This document shows positions 11,770 to 24,400 of a stretch of DNA of 64,000 nucleotides, in pieces. The DNA is taken from assembly GCA_013397865.1 (NCBI GenBank), contig VZTI01002343.1, forward strand, positions 1,463,485 through 1,527,484, read 5' to 3'. This DNA comes from Struthidea cinerea (Eukaryota > Chordata > Aves > Passeriformes > Corcoracidae). The position numbers and the translations under genes were made by a program. Within the stretch, counting starts at the first letter, position 1. Each line of letters opens with the position of its first letter. Under the pieces are notes generated by a model. That model worked only from the letters and a program-made list of their open reading frames with translations. It had not been told where the DNA came from and ran no database searches.

Positions 11770-13433
11770 CACAAAGTTCCTCTTGCAGTGGACAAATGTC
11801 CCACAAATGGACACCTGAACGTTTGGCAGATACAGCATCGGTGTGGCTGCATAAAAAGTCTTCACCTGAAAAGCAACCCTAAAACAAAAATATGGGGTGC
11901 TCTCATCAAGTGGTAAAGGCATAAGCAGTACAACTCAAGGCTGTCTGCCATAGGGTGAGAAATCTAAACTGCTGTATTATTTCTAGAATATAAGGTGGTA
12001 AATCTGAAAACAGAAATGTCCCGCTCTTTATTATCTCTGTAGTGCTGGATCTATTCTTACTTAAGAATCTCAATTTCTTTGTTGTTCTAGCTTCAAAGAT
12101 GTATTTAACAGTCTCTGAATAATAGTAACTATGACAAGCTAATTATTGGGTATAGATATCTGACTGTTGTTTCCAATTCTTGAGTTTATATCTACACCAG
12201 AAGTTAAAATTGTCCCATTCTTTGAACATAAGGGAAGGTGCTGTGGGTTACATCGTTATGCTCATACTCTCTTTCACCCTTCCTATAACAGTATAGCCTA
12301 GGAAAGCTCCAGATCACCATCTGTCTGTTTTGTACAGTCAGTCAACAAAAGGTGCAAGGAGAAACAGTCTTTTCCCTGTGGCCTGAGATGAAGCGCTCGG
12401 TGTAGCAGAATACAGAGGCCACCATGTACTCACACTTCACCACTCTCTTACTCTGATGGGCCAGGAAATCAGGACAAGGCAGTAAGAGGACTCCACACAT
12501 TTCACTCCAACAGTTCTCTCTGTTAGGTAGATTTCTTTATTTAATTAAAAGTTGCTGACAATTTATTAGAATATCCTCCATTTTTTTCCTGACAAGAAAA
12601 GTGCCCTGGACTGCTCCAATGGGACTCTTTGCTCAAGGCAGGGTGGTTCAGGCCTCAGATCAGGGCTACTAAGTAAGTAGTAACAGACATTGCCTAAAAA
12701 AACTCAGAGGAAATCCAGCTCAGACAAAATATAAATGAATGTAGGTTATTCGGAAGTCAAAATAGCTTTTATCTTCTTTTTTTTTTTCATGCATATTTGA
12801 TGAACAATATTTTTCAGCTAAATGTGATACCATGCTTCAGTAAAAAGAAAATAATATTAAAAGTCCATGAAGTTGAGCATACTACTGTATGGGTACTGTA
12901 TATAGCTATATAGGTGATAATTTGCTATTGGTTTATGTGATATCCTACCTGTAAAAGAATCTGTTTCAACCTATATAAAAAATATTAGAAGGTAATTCTA
13001 GCACAATGAATTTCTGTAAGCCATAAAATTGATCATTCTTTCAAACAAGCCACCTAGCATTGAGCCTAGAAAAGAAAAATTTTCCTTAAAAAAGCAACCT
13101 GCTGTTTTGTGCTCTGTGTTTACTCAGATAAACAGGTCCCTTGGGAAATGCAGACCATGACTGGTTATTAGCAGAATGGTCCGATTCTTTCTGTTACTAT
13201 CTCTGAATCTGTACAAGTGAATGAAACAGGGACACGGCATGGATCAAGAATGAGACTATGACTGTCCAGAGCTGTTTGTACAGTCCTTGGCAAGGCTTTG
13301 GACTGGAACAAATGCTGCCAGGACAGCGCCTTAGCACACCTCAAGAGACAGCCTTGACTAGGGTTTGTTATCAGCAGCATGGATGAAGCTGCATATAATG
13401 CATGTTGCTCTCCCTAGAAGCTGTGATAGCACA
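11770..13433. other. Unannotated unique sequence
   Basis: No gene or known repeat seen. The palindromic word TATATAGCTATATA lies near 12898-12911. Short open frames only. Confidence 0.6.
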
Positions 13434-13996
13434 AAATCATAGAGTTGTAGAAGGGTTGGAAAGGGCCTTAAAGACCATCTAGTTCCAATGCTTAGACATG
13501 GACAGGGAGACCTTTCACTACACCAGGCTGCTCAGAACCCCATCCAACCTGATCTTGAACTCTTCCAGGGATGGGACATCCACAGTTTCTCTGGGCAACC
13601 TGATCCAGTGCTTCACGGCTCTTACAGTAAAGAATCTCTTCCTGATAGCCAATCTAAACCTAGCCTCTTTTGGTATAAAACCTTTAACCCTTGTCCTACC
13701 TCTGCGTGCCCCTGTAAAATGTTCCTCTCCAGTTCCCTTGTAGGCTCCCTTTAGGTACTCTAAGCTGCTCTAAGGTCTCCCTGGAGCCTTCTCCACGCTG
13801 AATAACCTCAACTCTCTCAGCCTGTCTTCACAGGAGAGGCGCCCCATTCCTCTGAAATCCTTTGTGTCGCTCCTCTGTACAGGTCCATGTCCTTCCTGTG
13901 CTGTGGAGCACAGAGCTGGATGGAACACTCCAGGCAGGGTCCTACCGGGGCAAGGTAGGGACCTCGACCTGTTGGCCATGCTGCTTTTGATGCAGA
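13434..13996 (-). mobile_element. CR1 LINE 3' end, 5'-truncated (~560 bp)
   Basis: The inverted CR1 3' end is clear. The plus strand opens with AATCATAGAG (tail side), GGTTGGAAAGGGCCTTAAAG (13455-13474), the GATGGGACATCCACAG block and CAGTAAAGAATCTCTTCC, then runs through CTCTCAGCCTGTCTTCACAG (13815-13834) to the CTGTTGGCCATGCTGCTTTT block (13969-13988). In its own orientation it holds the end of ORF2 and the short 3' UTR. Frames are interrupted on the coding strand. It is a better-preserved copy than 3771-4308. Confidence 0.95.
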
Positions 13997-15859
13997 GGGA
14001 TGCATATAAATGGGCTTTTCATTATTTGGTTTAAGTGATCCAGATGTCCATTCACAGAATAGTAATGAAAGATCATTTTCATACTATTCTCAAGTGCTGA
14101 TGGAAATCTCAAGTTCACAGATATATTCAATATCTTGTCAAGTATAAGAAGGAAAACAGCAGTGTATTTCTCAGTTTAAAAACTTTCTTTCATGTCATCT
14201 GCTCTAGCACATCTTGTTAATGTACAGAATGAAGCATTTCATTGTAACAGAAGGAAGAAAGAGATACTCCAAAGAGACTTTTTGAAGTCACTGTCAAGCA
14301 GTAAAGCTGCACATTCACACAAAAAAAGCTGCTGTTAACCTGTAAAAGGAAGTCCCACTGGGGCTACTTAATTGTGGAAGGAAGTCAGAAGAATTTTGCT
14401 ACGGTACCTCAAAGTGCAACTGAGAATAAAGGAATGCGACTCACCCACACATCTCTTAATAAAAAAAATCACAATAAAAATATGCAGTATGGAATATCAA
14501 GTCAGATGCTTTTTTAAAAAGGCATCATTCCATGAGAATCTGACCTACTCCCTTTAACTACAACATTATTTCAACCTAATTTCTAAACATAGAGACAAAG
14601 GAAGTAAAATTATAAATCCATAGTCAAAATATTACACAAATTGAAAGCATTAAATTTTAGTCCTGAGAGAGCCCAGAGAGAATTAAAAAGCAGTTTCTTT
14701 AAGACATTTCTGTGTTTCTGAATATGGATTAAAGTCAGCATATACAATATGAGATCTTCATGTGGCAGAGTTTAGTGGTACCAGTGTAGAATTTTATCTA
14801 TGGAAAGATCATGCTTTTACAGGAGCATTCTAGATTGCTCTGTTACTGTCATTTTCCATCATAGACATAAACACTGTCTATCACAGATTAAATGCTGGGC
14901 TTATAAATGTACTGTCAAAGTTTTCTTTTGATTTTACATATCAAGAAAATTACAGGAAACAGTAATTTTTGACTCACAAGAAAATGTTGATTTCTCAGAA
15001 GAAATGAGCATCCTTTCTAGTGCCTGATTTGAAAGTCCACAAAAGTCAGTAAAGAGACTCCCTTAGACATCAGTGAACTTTAGATCAAAGCTTAAATGAA
15101 TCATAGTAGGACCTGCATTTAAATTTATTTTATAGGTATTTGCTAAACAATGAATAATGAATAAATCTTTCTGATTCTTTTTTCCCACTCATGTTATTCT
15201 TTTCTCAGAGTGCCATTCACATCAGTGGGAGTTCTGTACATAAATCTAGCAGGACATGAGCTCTCCCCCTCCTTTTTCATGTCGCTGTTCATCAGACAAG
15301 GTTTCACCTTTTTTTTTCCTGTCCCAAATCACAAGTGCCATCCTATAGCTTATTTCAGTACCTGTCTAGCCTTATACCCTGAAGTAATCCACACCTTTCT
15401 CTCCTCACACTGATGTCTTGGTGTCTGGACAACGCTCACGCATAATAAGAATGTTCCTTTGGCAGCCAAGGTGCATAGGACACCAGCACAGCATGATCAA
15501 AAGAGACTGGAAATACACTCTCATCAGTCTTACCATCTCTTTCCTTTTGGCAGTCTCACCCCAAGATAAACTTAGTCTGTTCCAAACTCTTGTGTGATTA
15601 GCATCTCTTTTAGGTTAGGTATCCTGCTTAAGACAAGATTGTCATAGTGGGTGGTCATTCAGCTGTTTCTGTTTTGTGATATTATTAGCCACATTTTATT
15701 TTATGCATTTTATGCACACAGTATTTATGCATGCAGAACACTTCCTTGAATCCCTGTCTGGGGCCACATCAGACTAAACAGTGCAAAATAAACTTAAAAA
15801 AAAATGTATTCTTGTCCTACCAGCTGACAAGAAGTAATACAAAGCAGATGTCACGGTCT

Positions 15860-15980
15860 CCCTTATGAAGAACAAGGAATTGAGGTATAAAGACACAGGA
15901 AAGTATCATAAAGTGGTCTCTCCAGTGTTGGATATCCAGGTAGAACAGGTATCGCTAAATATGGGACTCATACAAAGATA
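15860..15980 (+). mobile_element. Possible MIR-core SINE relic
   Basis: The series AAGGAATTGAGGTATAAAGA (15871-15890), then AAAGTGGTCTCTCCAG and CAGGTAGAACAGGTAT, echoes in order the MIR core (gaggaaactgaggc, then aggtcacacagc, then gaacccagg). Similarity is weak, and no 5' tRNA-like head with A and B boxes is visible. I would not rely on this call without a profile search. Confidence 0.25.
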
Positions 15981-18900
15981 TTCCAATAACAAATTGTGCT
16001 CTTTGATACCACAAAAATAAATACCCCTAGACATGCTGAAATCCCAGTGGGGATTTGGTCTGCATGCACATCCTCATCCACTCATGCCTACAGGTATTCC
16101 CCATCTCAGTGGCATCTTTGTCTAAATCAAGATCTCCTGTGATCCAGGTCTGCAGGTTCTGTGAGACGGCATTTCTGCTTCAGCAGTTTCCTGGGGCTGA
16201 AGTACACACAGCTTTGGATGTGCACAGAGAGATATCTGGGGCACTGGGGCACAAGAGACCATTCCAAGAAGCACATTTCAGTGCGTGCTGATAAAGGCAG
16301 CAGAAAGGGCCCCTGTCACAGAAGATCTGGTTGTGAGCAGAGAATGCTTTTGTAAGCTAGTGAGAGCATGTAGTTGAGGCAGCAAATCAGTCAGCAGATC
16401 CCAAAGTAAATAAGATTCATATTTCACATTTGTACTAACACCCATCCACAGCTTCTTCCTTATCTTCCGTTTCAGACCTACTCTCACCTCCCTCCATTCT
16501 CAAGATGACTACACCTTCATCAGATTTTTTGACTGGAATTGTTCAAAGAAGCAAGCTTATTTTCATCGCACTGAAAGGAGCACAGATTACAATTTGAGAG
16601 GTCGGGGCTACTGAATAATTGAAAGTGTAAACTTCCAAATAGGTGAGCCCAAAAGTGAACTGAATGTTGTCTTCCATTCTCTCTGTGTTTGAATTAATAA
16701 CTATAGTTCACAAAGAAAAAAAAAGCTTTTTTCTTTCTGCCTTAAAATAGTGGCTTTATTTTTGTTGCTCAAAAGGTGGAGATCATCGTCAACATCTGCA
16801 TAAATTACAATCTGTTATATGAATACTTTTCAAGAGATTTTAATTTTCTTCCTTCAAAACAAAAGTTCACATTAGAATGTAGGAAGATGTAAAGTTAACT
16901 TAGAGGCCATAACAGGTGTTATCACAATGGGTGTAAATTTTCCATTTTTTTTTGCTTCCAAATTACTTTCTTCATTTTTTTTTTAAATAGACTTTTCTAA
17001 CCATACAATGTCTTTATTACTACATTCTTCTGCTTCTGCCCTCCTTTATTTTTTTTAATTTAAACCTAAGAGATCAACAGAGCATACATATATACACACA
17101 AATATATGAATACGTATATACAGATGTATATAACAGTATTTTCTTTATTTATGAAACACATCAGAATACAAAAAGCTTTTTCTCTTCTGAAACCATTCGG
17201 CATGAGAATTCTTTTTTTTTCATAAAAACACTGAAAAATTAACAATCTGAAAATACAGCATTGGATGCAAGAATAAACTTCTCACATTTAATGTTACTGG
17301 ATGTCTATGTTTCTCAATATATTAAGTATCCCCAGATTAACTTATGGCCCCAGAAACAGAGAACAAACTCAGGGCAGGTGCATCACAGCATGTGAAAAGC
17401 CTTTAAGTTTCTGAAAGTTCCAGACAGCTTTCACACAGCATACAATCCTTGAGCAGACTTCTGAGTTAAACATTTTTTTCTTACTAGGAGGCAACTACTG
17501 AAAAGGTGGAAAGAAAAATCAGAAGTTCAGTGTATAAAAAGTATGTAACTATCAGTAGTTAGAGGTTGCATAGGTTCAGTGGACTGAATGGTACCAGCTG
17601 TCTATCTAGAATAAAATGTCTAGAACAATATTTGTAGTGGATCAACATTTAATGTTCTTTTTAGTTCCCGAGTTGACAAACCCATGAAAAAAATTTCTGC
17701 TTGGAAATTTTTCCCTAAATTGTCTCTTGGAGGAATCACACACTTTGCCTCCCATGGGCTGCAAGATCTACTGCAGTCATGTATATCCTTAAAAAACTAT
17801 CCCAGAGGCATCAGAAATGCACACAGTTTTCTGCGGCACAGGGAACTCTTTGTTTCCTCGCATAATAAACCATGCTGTCAGGATTTCTGCAGACATTCCA
17901 AGCAAAAAGGGTGAGATTTCACCCCTTAGCCCTGGTATGAGAGTCTTCACTCAACTGCTCTGTATCAATTGATTCTGCACACAAAGCTCACTAATCAACT
18001 GATTAGAGGCATTTTGCTCTTCCAAGCATCATCTGTTTGTGCTTGACCAGATCCCAGAATCAGAAGCAGTTATGGTCATGCCATCTCATCGAAAAAAGTT
18101 GTCACAGTAAATTTGAAAGTCAAGTAGTAGAACAAGGCTGACAAGGTTCCTGACAACAAATTGATTTCATGACCCTTGGGGAGAAACAGATTGAGACGTC
18201 AGCAGGATACAAGGGACCTCATGGGAAAAGCCATTGGAGTCTCTAGGAGGTGTCTGCCACTCTGACTTATCTTGCAGCTTATCATCATGTGTGAATGCTA
18301 CAGATAATGATGATGAAAGAGAACTCATTTATGGAATGGTTATCTTGATCACAGCTTGGACAATGTAAAGCTTCATATGAGTGACAATATTGTGAAATGC
18401 AAGGAAAAGTCACTTACATTTACTTCAGTGAAGGCTCCGAATATCCCAGCAGGCAAACCAGAGAAAGAAGAGGAGAAAAAAATTAAAGCTGATGGATTTG
18501 ATTTAACCTTTAGCTCTGATTTTGCTGGAATAAAAGAAAACAACTTCTTTAATTTCATATGTAGTTAAAAGTACACTGCTTTCTAACATAACTATATTCC
18601 ATTCCAAGTTCCAGCACAAACACCATCATGAAGTTAGCCTGGGACACAGCAAGTAGCTCATTGGGAGACACTGAGGAAATAAAATGTCTGTCTCTTGCCC
18701 ATGACATTTAACACTGTTCCAAATTACTTCCTCACAGCTTCTTCATTGGCTTAACCCTGAGTTGCCTTGCTCTCAGCAAACCTCATAACATTTTTTGCTC
18801 TACCTTGCCAGGCACTGAACGCCATGCTTATGTCTCTTACATGACATAATTTTTCTTCTCCTCCTTTTTCCCAGCTTACAAGCAAAATGTAATGAAAATA

Positions 18901-20397
18901 TCTAGACTCATTTATGCTTGCTTTTGTCACCTGCTGCTTGTGCCCACTCTCTCCCCCCAGTGTAACACATTGCTCAGATGTAATTGCAGCCACAGGCTCT
19001 GTGAGTAAAATGATGAAAGTGAGCCCAGGGGATTCACAAGGCTGTTCTCTGAACATGCTGCAAACCTAAAGCAAGTATCTCTGTTAGAAATCACATAAAC
19101 TTTCTCTCTGTAATTGCTAATTGCATGTTATACTCTTTTAGATTGTAGCAAAAGTTTGAACTAGATCCTCAGAAGTTTTCTTCCCAGCTCTATCCTACAT
19201 GTGGTTTTTTCTTCTGGATAAATCGCATTTTATTTTCTCCTGGTAGTTAATGCAAAAATAAAGCACTGGAAAACAAACTGCCATTCCAAGAGAATATTAC
19301 ATTGGAGGCAAAGACATTGAAAGAAGGGGTTCAGTAGAGCAGCTGGGATTTTCAGATCTGCCTAAAGGCTAATCCCTGAAAGTGACAGAGAAGCTTAGAA
19401 ACAGATGTGGGTGGAGTTAGGGTTTGGAATTAAAACTCACATCCAAAATATCCCCAGCACACACCCACCTCAAAGAAAGGTCCATAAAACCCTTTCTCTA
19501 GGCACCTGCAGCTCTGTTTCTGAGCCAAATCCCCCTGGCCTGCGCAGCGAGGCAGGCAGCTCCTGCTTGAGTCACATTGTGAGCCCAAAACCACTGGAGA
19601 GGTGTCTGATCTGACAGGGGCTTGCAGAGCAAGCTCAAAACAAAGTAATAGGATGGATTCCTCACAAAATATGTCCGCAGTGGTTTTCTTTTTAAAACAG
19701 ATGCTGGAGCAGTAATTAAGCAGTAAAAGTACTGATGTTGTTAAGAACGGTTAGAAACTTATTCAGAAATTGGGAGACTTCCGTGTTCTGTGGCAGTCCA
19801 ACATGTATCTACCATGCTATAGCAGCCTCGTCCGAGGAGGGCAACGTGCTCCCCACTGCCAGAAAGAGCTGTGCCTCCTCACAGACAAGGGAATAAAAAT
19901 TCTGGAGTAGAATAAATAAGTAAACAGAAGAAGAGAAAACAGGTGATACCCCAGCTTCTCCAGCTGAGCACACAGTTGGAAGGCATGGAGCTCATCTTTG
20001 GTTCATCCTCTCCAGATTGCTTCTGCATATTTAATGTAATGGTTTTTTGTCTCACGTACTTATTATTACGATGCTAACAACTCTATACAGACCAATATCT
20101 TCTTTTAAAGTTGTGTTTTCCAAAACCCATTAAGCCAATTTCTGTTTACTGCACCAGCTCTAGTTAGCTAGTGGGGATTTCCCAGAGTAGGGAAAAGATG
20201 CATGAACCTTGTTGTGGAGGGAACCTCTCTTTGCAAGCTTCTGTCTTCCGCAAACTGTTTATCAAGAGGACAACTTAAGTTCCCCAATTAAATTTAGTAA
20301 GTTTCTGTAGTAACTTCAGTTTTCTGATTAGGAGCAAATTCTTGACTTACTAGGTTTACTGTTTAGTAGTAAAATTCTGCTAGCATCTGGCAGAAAA

Positions 20398-20437
20398 TAA
20401 TAAAACAACAATAACAACAACAGTAATAATAATAGTG
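20398..20437 (+). repeat. Imperfect AAC/AAT trinucleotide array
   Basis: Alternating AAC, AAT and CAG triplets over about 40 bp; low-complexity sequence with no sign of function. Confidence 0.85.
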
Positions 20438-21109
20438 AAAAAATCAGATTAATTCAGGAAAAAGAGCACCCAAATCATTCAGGAAAACCTCTATGTCTAA
20501 GAAATATCTCTTAAAACCACTTTTCAGTAGCAGCCCCAGAAAGAGGCACATGGATTATTATATAGTAGAATGTCTGAAAACATCACCAAATGATACAAAT
20601 GGTCATCATTCAGATATGAAGACCTTTTAGAGAAACTCATTCAGTTTATGAGCATTCAGACAACTCACAAATACCTGCACATACTTCCACATTTCAGTTA
20701 TTAATCTTCAGACTGAAAGAAAAGAAATGACCCAAGGAAATAGAGAATAATTTTTTCCCTCTCTTGGAATCGAAAACATAACTTAAGTAAGAGAGAAGTA
20801 TTGCTTCAGATCACAGCATGGGATCTCTACACTGTAATTGGGTTGTGTGGGAATAAATTGTTTGAGTAAAAGATGATCTGGACCACTGCATCTAAAAAGT
20901 TTGTAACCTGACCTGGGAACAACATAGAGGCAGCAGGCAACTCAACATCACTAATGAAAACAAGTGTCTTTAAATATGAGAGATCAACAGATGCAGTGCT
21001 ATGTTTCAACCTGTTGAGAAAATAGACAACTGTCACTATTCCTGAGAAAAAAGGCTTCTTGATTCTTCAACAGCGCTATTTGTTATTGGAATACTAGGTC
21101 CTCCTGTTA

Positions 21110-21145
21110 GGACATGGACACTCGCTGTGCTGAGTGTCCATGTCC
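21110..21145. repeat. Perfect hairpin: 14-bp stem, 8-nt loop
   Basis: GGACATGGACACTC (21110-21123), loop GCTGTGCT, then the exact reverse complement GAGTGTCCATGTCC (21132-21145). All 14 pairs are Watson-Crick. It lies at the left side of the U3-like fragment. It may be a binding site for a dimeric factor, an RNA stem if transcribed, or an inversion-duplication scar. Confidence 0.95.
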
Positions 21146-21347
21146 AGGTGTCGGCAGCAGAGGGGCTGCACAGGAGGTCTCTGAGAGAAGAGACCAGGGG
21201 CTGCCCCATGTTGGACAGAACCAGTTCCAGCTGAACCACTGCTGCTGCTCAAGGCTGAGCTCATCAGCAGTGCTGGTGCTGTGCCTGTGAGAGCATATTT
21301 AGGAAAGAGCGAAAACTCTGCATGGCAGCTGTGAGAGGGTTGTTCCC

Positions 21348-21406
21348 CTGCAGCCCGTGGAGGACCACAATGGGGAAGATAACCACGCTGCAGCCCATGG
21401 AGGACC
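21348..21406 (+). repeat. 40-bp direct repeat, two units, in LTR U3
   Basis: CTGCAGCCCGTGGAGGACC at 21348-21366 and CTGCAGCCCATGGAGGACC at 21388-21406, one base different, start-to-start spacing 40 bp. Tandem units with this core are a feature of some bird LTR U3 regions. Confidence 0.85.
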
Positions 21407-21430
21407 CTTCAAGGGAGTAGGGTCTGACAG

Positions 21431-24400
21431 ATCCTGTTACGATTGTTGCCCCCCCTACTCATTGCTCCTGGTCAGGCATGACAATATGTGCCAAGTTCTG
21501 CTCCTGAAGATCTTCCTTTTTGTGTTTCCATGAAAAACTTTAAATAATAATTATTTCTACATTCCTCTGTAGTGTGGTTTTTTCTTCATATTCTGAATTA
21601 TTCAGATTAAATTGATGATCTACGAATATTTTGACTACTTCACAATGAACTGCAGAATGATAATTTGATTCTTAATTTAAATAGGCATCTGTGTAAGTAT
21701 ATTTTCTCTGAACTGTGAAAGACAATTCACCATAATCTTTCTTAATAATATTTTACATCGAGTATGCTGTTATTATCTCTCTCTAGATCAGTTCCTTTTT
21801 GCTTGATGCAATTTTTCCTGTAGAGTTCTTCAGACTGCTTTATCTCACCCTATAACTAGAAAGATGCTATTTGCATGCCACTACTAACTTTTACACACTG
21901 AGCTGTTCCTTTAAAACTTCACATTAATTTATTTTTAAAGTTGACCATTGCTAAAAAGGATGGTTGTTTAAGAATAAAAAGCTATTGGGACAATGTGGGA
22001 ATTAGGAAAAAAAGCAAACTCCAAGATACCCACCTCTCTGCATGTTTTATTTCTTGCACAGTATTTAGGTACTGAGGGGAGAGCAGAAACATGTAGCTTC
22101 TGTATGTGGTTTGTATTTCCTATATAGTGTAGAACAAAAATCTTGAATTCTGTGCTCAAATCATGTGGCTGGAAAATAGTGCTAAACTTAATGGAAACCT
22201 GAATAAGGACAGCAAATCATACTTATTATAGAGCATAAGTATTTCCTAGTGTTGCAAGATAACAGATTATTGATTTTTGTTTGGTTTGTTGATTTTTTTT
22301 CCCCTGGTGATCTCTATCCTGTAAAATTAGATTTTTTGAGAAGACTTCTTAGCTAACAGTTGGCTTTTTAATAGCTGTCAGGATGGGTGCAGTCGACACC
22401 AAACTAATGGAGAGACCTGCAAAGCCATGTGTGCCGTTTAGCACAGGTCCTTCTGACATATTCCAGTGTAAAGTTGTCTTAGCAATGTGACCTATCCTGT
22501 GCTCTGCATAACAGCAGCAAGGATTTCTCATTTTCTTTTCACATTCTAAAAAAAACACCGAACCAAACCTTTGAAGTATTTTTAAAGATTCTGAAACATA
22601 TTTTAAGGTACTTACCCATTGTTCAGAATAAGTGAATTCCAATCACCATCTGATTAAATGTCAGTGTCCCCAAATCAGTGTCCTCAAACATATCAGGAAA
22701 ATAAGTCAATCATTCAAATGTAATGTCAGCTTCACTGTAGCTTAGTAAGTGTGTATTTACAGAAAATGGAATTGTTTCAATAAAAGATACAAACCCCTTC
22801 TCTTTTATATCTGGGGATGTGGAAAGCTACATTTCAAACTCCTGGAATGATCTGGGCACAGTGGGGCTCTTGAATTATAGCTGCATATATCCCTAGCATA
22901 TGTCAAAACCACTTGGCTGTGGAGTAGCTGCATGGATGGTTTCATAATCTTGGCTTTCCATCCTGGTCTTGATACAGGACCACCCTGCCTGAGTGTTCAA
23001 ATAGCTGTAGCAATCTCCTACCTGCAGTCATAAATGTCAATAAACCATATCCAGCCCATCATGCACAGCTGAATGGCTTCTTGTTCTCACTGCATTCATA
23101 GCTGGATAGCTAAGAAGCTCACATAGGTAGATGTCACATTTTAGGTAAACATCTTTTATACATCACTTTAAAGAAATTCAGTCATAATTCTCAAGACCTC
23201 CCAACAGCAGTAATATTAAAAGCTTAACACCTGTCTCTTAAACATTACCAGAGTCAGCGGAAAAGGATCTGAAAAATTTTGTGAACAGCTGTTGAGGCTA
23301 AATCCACTGAAAATTCCTGAGAACAGAATCCGGAAAGAACACATGTGAAAATACAGAAAAAACTAAACATGCAACCATAGCCTTAGAAAAACAGGCTACA
23401 GAAAACACTTACCAAGAAAATCCCTATATAACACAGGAAGAGATGAAGCATAGTTCATTATTACTAAAGAGTAAAATATGTGTCATACAGGCAGCTAAAA
23501 CTGTTAAAATAAAGCTTCTAGAATCAAGTAAGTCTGAGTGCCATACCATACAAGATTACTTCTCATTACAGCCTGTTAAATATGGGAAAGAACCAGAAAG
23601 TGGGAATTGAAAACTTTTTACAGACGTACCTCTAAAAAGTAGGCAGATTATCAGTAAGACCTCAGCCACCTGTTACTAATTATTTTAGCTTCAGGTTCTT
23701 AAGTAAACACAGATGCAGCAAAACTAATCACTCGAGAAAAAGTAATGCTCAAGCAGAATGCGGAAAAAAACCCCCTTATCCATTACACTTCCCTTATAAC
23801 ATCCATCCTGAGAGATAATCGGTTTTGAATGGAACAATTAATGAGGTCTTTTCATACCGAGGGAAATTACACCATAATGAGGTTTAATGTGTTAGAAATG
23901 AGGTGGAATTTATTAAAAATAAATAAAAGCCTTATTCAAGGTGAAAGTACACTGGGTTGTTAGGGATGCTGTGTTTTGAAGGGCATTCTTGCCACAAATT
24001 GTTAGCACACTGGCAAAACCAATGGAATAGTTCTGTGGTGGAAAGTACATAGCAAAAGAAAGCTGACAAAAAACCCCTCACCCGAAACTATAGGTTTTAA
24101 ACAATAAAACAACTTCCTTATAGACCCTAATACACTTTTAAACTCTGCATGATCCCTCAGGCTTATGCACCAGACTACTGGGTAAAAGAAGAGCTTTGTC
24201 CCTGTGTATCACTCATTTGAGCTGTGCCACATTTCAGGAACATTTTCACTCTCTGACTAAAATTTAAGGAAGCCAAGTGTGGACATTTTTCATGAGGGAA
24301 GCCAGGAATATTAACAATGTGTAGAATGTTAATTATGGACCATCTCCTTTTCCATGCTATCTCCATGTGCAGTGTGAAGTACCACCACCCTCCAGCAGAG

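Larger units (their letters stand above)
13997..21099. other. Unannotated unique sequence
   Basis: About 7 kb without a recognisable gene. Contents I can point to are AT-rich low-complexity patches (16940-17130, with alternating TA/CA runs near 17085-17130), a MIR-like candidate at 15860-15980, a mixed AAC/AAT array at 20398-20437, and a solitary NF-kB-like decamer GGGGATTTCC at 20173-20182. Open frames of up to about 101 codons (18751-19056, minus) match no family I recognise. Confidence 0.55.
21100..21430 (+). mobile_element. Endogenous retrovirus LTR fragment (U3-like)
   Basis: A GC-rich island in AT-rich DNA. It carries phrases I associate with bird ERVL-type LTRs: GGGGCTGCACAGGAGGTCTC (21162-21181), the CTGCTGCTGCTCAAGGCTGAG block (21240-21260) and two copies of CTGCAGCCC(G/A)TGGAGGACC 40 bp apart. 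The 14-mer GCTGCAGCCCATGG (21387-21400) is found exactly, inverted, at 52873-52886 inside the 1.08-kb LTR, which supports a related U3. I see no clear TG...CA ends, target duplication, TATA box or polyadenylation signal, so this is a piece of an LTR and not a whole one. Limits are approximate. Confidence 0.55.

Noticed and set aside
20173..20183. NF-kB-like GGGGATTTCCC
   Set aside because: A single short motif with no promoter or cluster around it; expected by chance in a window this size.
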